Assembly (NCBI RefSeq): GCF_003206615.1
Contig: NZ_PZJW01000005.1
Coordinates: 226,965 to 290,964 of the forward strand
Length of the DNA: 64,000 nt
Direction of reading: 5' to 3'
DNA from: Salinicola acroporae
GTDB lineage: Bacteria > Pseudomonadota > Gammaproteobacteria > Pseudomonadales > Halomonadaceae
In this document: positions 1 to 7,457 of the stretch, piece by piece
How the letters are laid out: each line of letters starts with the position of its first letter
How positions within the stretch are numbered: the stretch's first letter is position 1
Position numbers and translations under genes: made by a program
The notes under the pieces: model-generated
Told to the model about the DNA's origin: nothing
The model's database searches: none
The model's input: the letters and a program-made list of their open reading frames with translations, nothing else

Positions 1-532
1 CCCCATCCATGTGCACGCGCAGATCGTACTTGTCCGCGACGGTGCGTATCGCCAGCAGCTCCTCGCGGGAATAGACCGTTCCCACTTCGGTGGCCTGAGT
101 GATCGAGACCACCCGCGGCTTGGGGTAGTGGATATCGTTGCGCTTGACCACGAGGCGCTCGATGCCCTCCGGTGTCAGCTTGCCGTCCTCACCCGGGCTG
201 GTCAGCAACTTGGAGCCGTTGGAGAAAAACTCCGGCCCACCGCACTCGTCGGTCTCGATATGGGCCAGTTCGTGACAGATCACGCTGTGGTAACTCTGGC
301 CCAGCGCCGCTAGCGAGAGCGAGTTGGCGGCAGTGCCGTTGAAGACGAAGAAGACGTCGCAGTCGTAATCGAACAGCTCGCGGAAACGGTCCGCAGCGCG
401 ATGGGTCCAGGCATCATTGCCGTAGGCGAGATCATCGCTGGCGTTGGCCCGGATCAGGTAGTCGAGGGCTTCCGGACAGATGCCGGAGGTGTTGTCGCTC
501 GCCAGATAGCGAGGGCTACAATCGGATGTCAT
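1..532 (-). CDS. ltaE: Low-specificity L-threonine aldolase, N-terminal part (cut by window edge)
   Basis: PLP-dependent fold-type I enzyme that cleaves L-threonine and L-allo-threonine to glycine and acetaldehyde in the cytoplasm. Only the first 177 codons are present; the gene continues past the left edge, so the catalytic lysine is not seen. Visible family blocks are ASDNTSGICPEA (residues 11-22), FVFNGTAANSLSL (63-75, PLP phosphate pocket), HIETDECGGPEFF (91-103, with the His that stacks on PLP) and the HMDG block at 174-177. The resemblance is to the Pseudomonas-type LtaE, about 346 residues long. The ATG at 532 is the first start before the conserved block; its ribosome binding site is weak. 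It lies downstream of fadH on the same strand, with 265 bp between them. Confidence 0.9.
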   Translation of the reverse strand, partial: MTSDCSPRYLASDNTSGICPEALDYLIRANASDDLAYGNDAWTHRAADRFRELFDYDCDVFFVFNGTAANSLSLAALGQSYHSVICHELAHIETDECGGPEFFSNGSKLLTSPGEDGKLTPEGIERLVVKRNDIHYPKPRVVSITQATEVGTVYSREELLAIRTVADKYDLRVHMDG

Positions 533-797
533 CTGGGGGTCCTTGTACGATCCCTCCATCGAGAAAAGCGGCTCGGGCCGGTCACGGCGTGCAAAGTCCA
601 CATTTTCTGAGGGTCAGGCATGGCGGTCGATTCCACGGCGGCCTGAATAACAAGAAGCGCGACCCAGTCGGCGACGGGGTAGCCGTCGCCCGGCTCGCGC
701 TCACTGGTCAACACCCGAGTCTAACATCTGCTCCTGACTATCGGCAGCACGAGCCCTCCTCCCTCTCACGCTGACTCAACGCAAACCCGGCTCGCGC

Positions 798-2822
798 TCA
801 CAAGCTCGCCGCCAGCCGTACTCCCTGGTCGATGGCCCGCTTGGCGTCGATCTCCATGGCGCGCTCGGCTCCGCCGATGCAGTGAACCCCTATGCCGCTC
901 CCCCGCATCGCCTCGTAGAGTGCCTGCTGCGACTCCTGACCGGCGCAGATCACGACGGTGTCGACCGCCAGCGAATGGGGCTCGCCATCGACGCTGACAT
1001 GCAGTCCGGCGTCATCCACCCGGTGGTAGGCGCATCCCGACAGCATCTCGACCCGACGCGCCCGCAGCGCTGCCCGATGCACCCAGCCGGTGGTGGCTCC
1101 CAGACCGGCTCCCGGTTTGGCGGTCTTGCGCTGTAGCAGCGTGATCTGCCGCGCCACGACAGGCGGCACCCTCGACCTCAGTCCGCCCGCGGTCGATACC
1201 GATAGATCCACGCCCCATTCGTCGCACCACCGATCGATATCCTGGGCAGGCGCGTCCGAGTGGGAGAGTAGCTCCGCGACATCGAAACCGATCCCGCCGG
1301 CACCGATGATCGCGACCCGACGCCCGACACGCTCCGGGTGCAGGATTGCCATGGGGTAGGAGATCACGCTGGGGTGATCGCTTCCCTCCAGTTCGAGTTC
1401 GCGGGGCCTGACGCCGGTGGCGACGACGACCTCGTCGAAATCCTGCAATTGCTGGATATCGGCATCCACGTTGAGACGCAGCTCCACGCCAAGCAGCCCG
1501 AGCCGCGTCGAGAAATAGCGCAGTGTCTCGGCGAACTCCTCCTTCCCGGGTATGCGCTGTGCCAACCGGAACTGGCCGCCGATCTCCGGATCACGCTCGA
1601 ACAGCGTCACCCGATGACCGCGTTCGGCGCAGGCCGTGGCCGCGGCCAGGCCCGCAGGGCCCGCCCCGACCACCGCGATCCGCTTGGAGGTCGCCGCCGG
1701 CGTCAACGTGAGCTCGGTCTCGTGACAGGCGCGCGGATTGACCAGGCAGGAGGTCAGCTTGCCCTTGAAGGTGTGGTCGAGACAGGCCTGGTTGCAGGCG
1801 ATGCAGGTATTGATCTCCTCGACCCGCCCCTGCTCGGCCTTGGCCACCCATGCCGGGTCGGCCAGAAAGGGGCGCGCCATGGAGACCAGGTCGGCATGCC
1901 CCTCGGCCAACACCGTCTCCGCCACCGCCGGCATGTTGATGCGGTTGGTCGCGATCAACGGTATCGATACCGCCTCGCGCACCGCCCGGCTGACCGGAAC
2001 GAAAGCGGCACGCGGCACGCTGGTCACGATGGTCGGCACCCGCGCCTCATGCCAGCCGATGCCGCTGTTGATCACATCCGCACCGGCACGCTCGACCGCC
2101 AGCGCCAGCGCTACGATCTCGTCATGGGTACTGCCATCCTCGACCAGATCGATCATCGACAGCCGGAAGATCAGCAGGAAGTCCGCGCCGCAGGCCTCGC
2201 GGATCCGGCGCACGATCTCGAGCGCGAACCGACTGCGCTCCCGAGCGTCGCCGCCCCAGGCGTCGTCGCGGTGGTTGGTCCGGCGGCACAGGAACTGATT
2301 GATCAGGTAGCCTTCCGACCCCATGACCTCGACGCCGTCGTATCCCGCGCGCTGTGCCAGCTCGGCACAGCGCACAAAGTCGCCGATCTGGCGCTCGACC
2401 TCTTCGCCACTCAGTGCCCGCGGCACGAACCGGTTGATCGGCGCGGCGATCGCCGAAGGCGCCACCAGATCCGGAGAGTAGGCATAGCGGCCCGCGTGCA
2501 GGATTTGCAGGCAGATGAGGGCCCCTTGCGCGTGGACCGCGTCCACCACCGGCCGGTGCTGGTTGGCCTCGGTCTCGTCGGTTAGCCTGGCGGCGCCCTG
2601 GAAGACCGCTCCTTCCGCGTTGGGCGCGATGCCGCCAGTGACGATCAGGCCAACGCCGTGGCGAGCCCGCTCGGCATAGAATGCCGCCAGGCGCTCGAAA
2701 CCTCCCGGCGCTTCTTCCAGGTTGGTGTGCATCGACCCCATCACCAGGCGATTGCGCAGCGTCAGCGAACCTACCCGCAATGGGCGAAAAAGGTTGGGAA
2801 AGTGCGTCACGATCGGATCCAC
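798..2822 (-). CDS. fadH: NADPH-dependent 2,4-dienoyl-CoA reductase
   Basis: Iron-sulfur flavoenzyme that reduces 2,4-dienoyl-CoA intermediates so that unsaturated fatty acids can finish beta-oxidation. The 674 residues match the E. coli enzyme length (672). Residues 1 to about 335 form an old-yellow-enzyme TIM barrel (FMN). A cysteine cluster CIACNQACLD followed by SCLVNPRAC near residues 340-362 would hold the 4Fe-4S centre. Two dinucleotide folds follow: VVGAGPAGLAAA (about 384, FAD) and AIIGAGGIGFDVAELL (about 507, NADPH). The gene stands alone, with no other beta-oxidation gene beside it. Related OYE-NADH oxidases such as trimethylamine dehydrogenase share this architecture, but the Cys spacing and overall length favour FadH. 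Confidence 0.9.
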   Translation of the reverse strand: MDPIVTHFPNLFRPLRVGSLTLRNRLVMGSMHTNLEEAPGGFERLAAFYAERARHGVGLIVTGGIAPNAEGAVFQGAARLTDETEANQHRPVVDAVHAQGALICLQILHAGRYAYSPDLVAPSAIAAPINRFVPRALSGEEVERQIGDFVRCAELAQRAGYDGVEVMGSEGYLINQFLCRRTNHRDDAWGGDARERSRFALEIVRRIREACGADFLLIFRLSMIDLVEDGSTHDEIVALALAVERAGADVINSGIGWHEARVPTIVTSVPRAAFVPVSRAVREAVSIPLIATNRINMPAVAETVLAEGHADLVSMARPFLADPAWVAKAEQGRVEEINTCIACNQACLDHTFKGKLTSCLVNPRACHETELTLTPAATSKRIAVVGAGPAGLAAATACAERGHRVTLFERDPEIGGQFRLAQRIPGKEEFAETLRYFSTRLGLLGVELRLNVDADIQQLQDFDEVVVATGVRPRELELEGSDHPSVISYPMAILHPERVGRRVAIIGAGGIGFDVAELLSHSDAPAQDIDRWCDEWGVDLSVSTAGGLRSRVPPVVARQITLLQRKTAKPGAGLGATTGWVHRAALRARRVEMLSGCAYHRVDDAGLHVSVDGEPHSLAVDTVVICAGQESQQALYEAMRGSGIGVHCIGGAERAMEIDAKRAIDQGVRLAASL

Positions 2823-3075
2823 TCATGTCGGGGCGCGCACCGCCGGCAGCGGCTTTCAAACGCGCGTATGAACATCAGTGTAACCAAACCACCGTCGAGA
2901 GCCATTGCACCAAAGCGGTATTTCCACCACCGGGCACCACAACGAGCGAGCAGGAGCGTAACGAAAAACGGGGAAGGCGAAACAGGATGGCGCTAGACAA
3001 GCAGAGAGGCTTGTAGCCTGGAGCCGCCATCTGAAACGGGGCGGCGCAGAGATGATGATGGAAGCAAGACGTCGA

Positions 3076-3152
3076 TGGCGGACCGGACGGGACTCGAACC
3101 CGCGACCTCCGGCGTGACAGGCCGGCATTCTAACCAACTGAACTACCGGTCC
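3076..3152 (-). tRNA. tRNA-Asp (GTC), copy 1
   Basis: Folds as a standard 77-nt tRNA: acceptor 5' strand GGACCGG pairs with CCGGTCC, discriminator G (the Asp identity base), encoded CCA. The anticodon loop reads CTGTCAC, so the anticodon is GTC. The body is the same as the other two Asp copies. It is last in transcription order and only 4 nt from the neighbouring tRNA-Val. Confidence 0.97.
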
Positions 3153-3156
3153 GCTG

Positions 3157-3233
3157 TGGTGGGTGGTACAGGACTCGAACCTGTGACCCCCAGCATGTGA
3201 GGCTGGTGCTCTAACCAGCTGAGCTAACCACCC
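3157..3233 (-). tRNA. tRNA-Val (CAC)
   Basis: A 77-nt tRNA with acceptor pair GGGTGGT/ACCACCC, discriminator A and encoded CCA. The anticodon loop reads CTCACAT, giving anticodon CAC, which decodes GUG. Acceptor stem, anticodon stem and most of the T arm are the same as in the Val(TAC) gene of this cluster, so this looks like a duplicated Val(TAC) gene with a changed anticodon. Confidence 0.95.
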
Positions 3234-3261
3234 AGACGTCAAACTATACCAGTGCGAAGCG

Positions 3262-3338
3262 TGGCGGACCGGACGGGACTCGAACCCGCGACCTCCGGCG
3301 TGACAGGCCGGCATTCTAACCAACTGAACTACCGGTCC
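3262..3338 (-). tRNA. tRNA-Asp (GTC), copy 2
   Basis: Second 77-nt tRNA-Asp with the same acceptor stem, GTC anticodon and encoded CCA as copy 1. It is 28 nt upstream of tRNA-Val(CAC) in transcription order, separated by an A+T-richer spacer. Confidence 0.97.
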
Positions 3339-3442
3339 ACTCGATGCATCGGGGGTTTGAGTCGAAACGCAGACCAACGATACCAACTACGCGACTAGCG
3401 GATGACACGGCAAACCTTGCGGCATACCCATGTCGGCGGAAA

Positions 3443-3519
3443 TGGCGGACCGGACGGGACTCGAACCCGCGACCTCCGGCGTGACAGGCCGGCATTCTAA
3501 CCAACTGAACTACCGGTCC
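3443..3519 (-). tRNA. tRNA-Asp (GTC), copy 3
   Basis: Third 77-nt tRNA-Asp copy with GTC anticodon and encoded CCA. The spacer to copy 2 is 104 nt, the longest in the cluster, and shows no convincing promoter or gene. Confidence 0.97.
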
Positions 3520-3573
3520 GCATTTTCCAACTACGACTTGCAACACGTGAACCCGAGCACTACGAAAACGCAG

Positions 3574-3649
3574 TGGTGGGTGGTACAGGGTTCGAACCTG
3601 TGACCCCCAGCTTGTAAGGCTGGTGCTCTCCCAGCTGAGCTAACCACCC
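3574..3649 (-). tRNA. tRNA-Val (TAC)
   Basis: A 76-nt tRNA, first in the transcription order of the cluster. Acceptor pair GGGTGGT/ACCACCC, discriminator A, encoded CCA. The anticodon loop CTTACAA gives anticodon TAC, the usual gammaproteobacterial valine tRNA. Confidence 0.97.
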
Positions 3650-3667
3650 GTGGTCACGTGGCGCTGC

Positions 3668-3695
3668 ATTCTACCTGTGACCGGTTGAAAGTCAA
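3668..3695 (-). promoter_or_regulatory. Promoter of the tRNA-Val/Asp cluster
   Basis: On the minus strand TTGACT (-35, 3690-3695) and TAGAAT (-10, 3668-3673) are 16 bp apart. The -10 element is 18 bp upstream of the mature 5' end of tRNA-Val(TAC). This is the strongest sigma-70 promoter match near the cluster and would transcribe all five tRNAs. Confidence 0.8.
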
Positions 3696-3726
3696 CAGCT
3701 TTTCACCCCGCATTTCTCCATCCGGA

Positions 3727-4443
3727 TCATCCACTTGCGCCGAGCCTCCGCGCCACGTGGCCGGCAGCTTCGTCGATCAGTACCGACTGCGTGTGCGCAG
3801 CACGTTTGAGCACCTGCCAGTCATGGTCTCCACCCTCCATGAAGTGACACTCGACCTGCGTCGGCAGCCGATATCCCTCGACCTCATCACGCCGCCCGAA
3901 CGGGTCGCGGGTTCCCTGGAACAGCAGCACGGGGCAGGCGATCTTCGGCCAGTGCTCGAGTCGCAAACGGTCAGGCTTGCCGGGGGGATGAAACGGATAG
4001 CCGAACAGGACCAGCCCCGCCAAGTCGACCCGGGTCGCCAGCAGGCTGGCAACCCGGCCGCCCATCGACTTGCCGCCGAACCACAGCGGCGTTTGCGCGT
4101 CCAGTTCCGTCAGCCGCCGACGCCACCCGGCAAGCTCATCAACCAGCGTCTCGATTCGGGGCGGAGGACGCCGTCTGCCACTCCGGCCCATGACAGTCAT
4201 GTAATCGAACTCCACTGCCACGACCTGGATGCCGCGCTCGGCCAGTTGTCGGCGCAGCCGCGCCAGGAACTCGGAATCATGGCCCGCGCCCGCACCGTGA
4301 CAGAGGACGAAGCGCGCAGACGTGGGCGCTTGCCCCTCCACGATGAATCCTCCCGAGGACGTCGCGTGGCGTGCACCATCGCCCACCGCTAGCGCCTCGC
4401 GCAGCCTGTCGATGTCCTGGATCTCTTGCATCGGCACTGTCAC
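3727..4443 (-). CDS. Alpha/beta hydrolase, KANL3/TEX30-like family
   Basis: Cytoplasmic alpha/beta-hydrolase of the small COG3571-type family, 238 residues, no signal peptide. An oxyanion-hole block FVLCHGAGAGHDS lies near residues 45-57, the nucleophile elbow GKSMGG near 123-128 (Ser between Lys and Met), the acid in QGTRDPFG and the histidine in GGDHDW near the end, which completes a Ser-Asp-His triad. The substrate cannot be told from sequence. The start is a GTG preceded by GGGGG at 7 nt spacing; an ATG four codons later is possible. The gene is divergent from hpxO, with 167 bp between them. Confidence 0.75.
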   Translation of the reverse strand: MTVPMQEIQDIDRLREALAVGDGARHATSSGGFIVEGQAPTSARFVLCHGAGAGHDSEFLARLRRQLAERGIQVVAVEFDYMTVMGRSGRRRPPPRIETLVDELAGWRRRLTELDAQTPLWFGGKSMGGRVASLLATRVDLAGLVLFGYPFHPPGKPDRLRLEHWPKIACPVLLFQGTRDPFGRRDEVEGYRLPTQVECHFMEGGDHDWQVLKRAAHTQSVLIDEAAGHVARRLGASG

Positions 4444-4558
4444 CGTATCGCCCCCTGCTGGCTTATCGGATCAATCAATACGCTACCCTGGCTGATGGCC
4501 CGTCAATGACACTGCCAGCACTCCCAACAAGCGGGTTTTGTGCGTAGGATGACAAAAC

Positions 4559-4574
4559 CTGATCGATCGGTCAG
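4559..4574. promoter_or_regulatory. Palindrome upstream of hpxO, TetR/RutR-like operator candidate
   Basis: CTGATCGATCGGTCAG is a 16-bp palindrome with only one pair of positions not matching. It ends 36 bp before the hpxO ATG, where a repressor would block transcription. Its core resembles the TTGACC-N4-GGTCAA pattern bound by the TetR-family regulator RutR. A similar site is at 46150-46167. No regulator gene is adjacent, so the assignment is inference. Confidence 0.45.
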
Positions 4575-4610
4575 ATTTTATCGAACCAACGACAACAACC
4601 AGGATAAACC

Positions 4611-5783
4611 ATGACGCTCAACGTTCTCGTCATCGGCGCCGGCATGGGCGGGCTCACCGCAGCGCTGGCCCTGCAGCAATCAGGACACCGGGTCGAGGTG
4701 GTCGACCGGGTCTCCGAACTGCGCCCGGTAGGTGCCGCCATCTCGGTGTGGTCCAACGGCGTCAAGGTGCTCAAGGCCTTGGGCGTGGGCGACGCCATCG
4801 AGCAGGCCAGCGGCCGGATGGACACCATGGCGTATCACGGCAAGGACGGCGCCCCGCTGACGCGGTTCAGCCTGCAGCCGCTCTATGATCAGGTCGGCCA
4901 GCGTGCCTGCCCCATCGCCCGGGCGACCCTCCAGCAGCGATTGCTGGACGCCGTCGGCGAGGACAACGTCACCCTCGGGCTGGCATGTACCGACTTCCGA
5001 ACCACCGAGAGCGGCGTCACCGCCGAATTCGCCGACGGCTCGACGCGCCAGGCAGACCTGATCGTGATCGCCGACGGCACCCACTCGGCGCTGCGCGAAC
5101 GCGCCCTCGGCAGGCCTGTCGAGCGGCGCTACTGCGGCTACGTCAACTGGAACGTCCGCGTGGCGGCAACGTCGGACCTGGCCCCGCTCGAGAGCTGGGT
5201 CCAGTACGTTGGCGATCACCAGCGCGTCTCGATGATGCCGATGAGCGGCGACCCTGCCACCCCGGAGTTCTACTGCTTCTTCGACGTGCCCCTGCCGATC
5301 GACACACCGAACGACCCGATGCGTTACCGCGACGAACTGGCACGCCACTTCGCCGGCTGGGCGGAGCCGGTGCAGAAGTTGATCGCGCGTTTCGACCCCG
5401 CAGCCATGGCCCGCGTCGAAATTCACGACATCGAACCGCTCGAGACGGTCGTCGGCGAACGCGCAGCGATCCTGGGCGATGCGGCCCACGGCATGGCCCC
5501 GGACCTGGGCCAGGGCGGCTGCCAGGCGATGGAGGATGCCTGGGTGCTGGCGCGAGCGCTGGACAATGCCGACGGCGATGTGGCGAAGGCATTGAAGGCC
5601 TACGACAGCGCCCGGGTCGAGCGAGTCGGGGAGATCGTCAGCCGTGCCCGCAAGCGCGCCGAAACCACTCACGGCGCCGACCCTGACGCCACGCAGGCGT
5701 GGTACGCCGAACTGGCAGGCGAGGACGGCAGTCACATCATGGCGGGAATGAGCAAGACGATTCTAGGGGGGCCGTTACGCTGA
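4611..5783 (+). CDS. hpxO: FAD-dependent urate hydroxylase
   Basis: Flavoprotein aromatic-hydroxylase-fold enzyme that oxidises urate to 5-hydroxyisourate with NADH and O2 in purine catabolism. It has 390 residues, close to Klebsiella HpxO. The FAD-binding VIGAGMGGLTAALAL is at residues 6-20, the PVGAAISVWSNGVK block near 38-51, RRYCGYVNWN near 172-181, and the second FAD block GDAAHGMAPDLGQGGCQAMEDA near 288-309. Long stretches agree with HpxO, including IEIHDIEP-like and RARKRAETTHG-like segments and the ending TILGGPL. Other purine genes (hpxT, hpxQ, allantoinase) are not nearby. Related salicylate hydroxylases share the fold; the NGVK and VQKLIARFDP blocks favour HpxO. Confidence 0.85.
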   Translation: MTLNVLVIGAGMGGLTAALALQQSGHRVEVVDRVSELRPVGAAISVWSNGVKVLKALGVGDAIEQASGRMDTMAYHGKDGAPLTRFSLQPLYDQVGQRACPIARATLQQRLLDAVGEDNVTLGLACTDFRTTESGVTAEFADGSTRQADLIVIADGTHSALRERALGRPVERRYCGYVNWNVRVAATSDLAPLESWVQYVGDHQRVSMMPMSGDPATPEFYCFFDVPLPIDTPNDPMRYRDELARHFAGWAEPVQKLIARFDPAAMARVEIHDIEPLETVVGERAAILGDAAHGMAPDLGQGGCQAMEDAWVLARALDNADGDVAKALKAYDSARVERVGEIVSRARKRAETTHGADPDATQAWYAELAGEDGSHIMAGMSKTILGGPLR

Positions 5784-5887
5784 AACGCCGATCGCCCGCG
5801 GGCCAGAAGCGCTGGCGCCCTCGTTCGTGGGCTCGCGCTGGGAGCGCTGGCAAGAGCGACGGGCGCCGGTAGACGGTAACCGCCCTC

Positions 5888-6742
5888 TCAGGCTTCGCGG
5901 GCAAGCAGGTCGAAGGCATCGATCCGTGTTTCACGCTGCTGGCGCTGCTTGGCTTCCAGACCCTCGAAGTCGAACAGATTGCGATCGGCCAGCTGCGAGG
6001 GCGCAACGTTGGTCACTGCCTTGAACATGGTTTCCAGGCGCCCGGGGTGCTTGGCCTCCCACTCCGCCAGCATCTCCTTGACCACCTGACGCTGCAGGTT
6101 GGGCTGGGAACCGCACAGGTTGCAGGGGATGATTGGAAACGCCATCTGGCGGGAGAACTCGGCGATATCGGCTTCACGACAGTACGCCAGAGGTCGGATG
6201 ACGATGTTCTTGCCATCGTCGGACAGCAGCTTGGGCGGCATCGACTTGAGCGAACCACCGAAGAACATGTTGAGAAACAGGGTCTCGAGGATGTCCTCGC
6301 GATGGTGGCCCAGCGCGACCTTGGTCGCGCCGATCTCCTCGGCGAAACCGTAGAGCGAACCACGGCGAAGGCGCGAGCAGAGCGCGCAGGTGGTCTTGCC
6401 TTCGGGTGTTTTCTCCTTGACCACCGAGTAGGTATCACGCTCCAGGATGTGGTAATCCACGCCCCTGGCATCGAGATACTCGGGCAGCACGTGCTCGGGG
6501 AAGCCGGGCTGCTTCTGATCGAGGTTGACCGCCACCAGTTCGAAGTCGACCGGCGCATTGCGCTGCAGATTCATCAGAATCTCCAGCATGGTGTAGGAGT
6601 CCTTGCCGCCGGACAGGCAGACCATCACCTTGTCGCCGTCATGGATCATCCCGTAGTCGATGATCGCGTTGCCGACCTGGCGACGCAGCCGCTTCTGCAG
6701 CTTGTTGAACTCGTATTTCTGGGTACCGGTAGATGCTTGCAT
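5888..6742 (-). CDS. ttcA: tRNA 2-thiocytidine(32) biosynthesis protein
   Basis: Adenylates and thiolates C32 in tRNAs to give s2C32, using a 4Fe-4S cluster. The PP-loop ATP site SGGKDS is at residues 44-49; the cluster and catalytic cysteines are in CALC (119-122) and CNLC (207-210). Length is 284 residues, slightly shorter than E. coli TtcA (311) because of a shorter C terminus. The ATG at 6742 is used; its ribosome binding site is poor. It is downstream of the exonuclease gene on the same strand (85 bp) and convergent with hpxO. Confidence 0.95.
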   Translation of the reverse strand: MQASTGTQKYEFNKLQKRLRRQVGNAIIDYGMIHDGDKVMVCLSGGKDSYTMLEILMNLQRNAPVDFELVAVNLDQKQPGFPEHVLPEYLDARGVDYHILERDTYSVVKEKTPEGKTTCALCSRLRRGSLYGFAEEIGATKVALGHHREDILETLFLNMFFGGSLKSMPPKLLSDDGKNIVIRPLAYCREADIAEFSRQMAFPIIPCNLCGSQPNLQRQVVKEMLAEWEAKHPGRLETMFKAVTNVAPSQLADRNLFDFEGLEAKQRQQRETRIDAFDLLAREA

Positions 6743-6827
6743 GGGTCGAATGACACGCAGGGATATGAAGGCGTGCTCATGCTATCACCGCGCCCGACGA
6801 CTTGCGATGCCATGGCCTGGCAGGCCT

Positions 6828-7445
6828 CTAGCGCGCCACCAGCGCGCCCTGCTTCAGGCGGATGTACATCAGGGCCGTGGTCACCGCATCGCCAAGGGCG
6901 GTATGACGGCCCATCACCGGCACCCCGAGGGCCTCGGCAGCCGCCTCGAAACTCATCACCGGCTCCCGCTGTGGCCGCGTCCGATCCATCTCGCGTCGAT
7001 ATATCCGAGCCATGTCGAGACTGGCGTTGGGCAGGCCGAAGCCGAACAGCGGCCGCAGCTGGCGATCGATTACCGCCAGATCGTAATCGATGCACCAGCC
7101 CAGCAGCGGGCGGTTGCCGACGAAGTCCAGGAGCGTCTCCAGCGCTTCGCCCAGCGCCTCGCCATCGTCCAGGTCGACACCGCGCAAGCGATGGATCTTG
7201 ATGGAATCGCCGCTCAGGCTGGCCGGCGGCTGGAGGCGTAGATCCAGCGCTCCGCTGGTCAGCACTCGCTCGCCCTCGATGGCTACCGCGGCAATCGAGA
7301 CCAGTTCGGCGCGCCGGGTGTCGAGGCCGGTGGTCTCGCAGTCGATGGCCACCACCTCGTCGCCGGCGTAGGCGTCGAACAGCCAGCCGTAGCGGCCATC
7401 GGCCTGACGGCGCCGGTCGGCGGCGCGGCGTAGCGAACGTATCAT
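6828..7445 (-). CDS. DnaQ-like 3'-5' exonuclease (DEDDh)
   Basis: Exonuclease of the DNA polymerase III epsilon superfamily, 205 residues. The ExoI motif VVAIDCETTGLD (residues 31-42) carries the two acidic metal ligands, ExoII is in WCIDYDLAVID, and ExoIII is HTALGDAVTTA near residue 182 with the DEDDh histidine and aspartate. There is no polymerase-binding tail and the true dnaQ is expected elsewhere. The start has AGGAG 4 nt ahead. Only 12 bp separate it from the DUF294 gene upstream, so they form one transcript. The same pair next to a sodium/solute symporter is common in Pseudomonas and Halomonas; the role of the nuclease there is not known. Confidence 0.85.
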   Translation of the reverse strand: MIRSLRRAADRRRQADGRYGWLFDAYAGDEVVAIDCETTGLDTRRAELVSIAAVAIEGERVLTSGALDLRLQPPASLSGDSIKIHRLRGVDLDDGEALGEALETLLDFVGNRPLLGWCIDYDLAVIDRQLRPLFGFGLPNASLDMARIYRREMDRTRPQREPVMSFEAAAEALGVPVMGRHTALGDAVTTALMYIRLKQGALVAR

Positions 7446-7457
7446 CGCACTCCTCGG

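Noticed and set aside
1338..2585. 415-codon open frame on the plus strand
   Set aside because: Antisense to fadH, which has full-length family motifs; long opposite-strand frames are expected at this GC content and this one has no recognisable motif.
3241..3261. Possible second promoter inside the tRNA cluster (TATAGT on the minus strand)
   Set aside because: A matching -35 would have to lie inside tRNA-Asp copy 2 and none fits; the promoter at 3668-3695 is sufficient.
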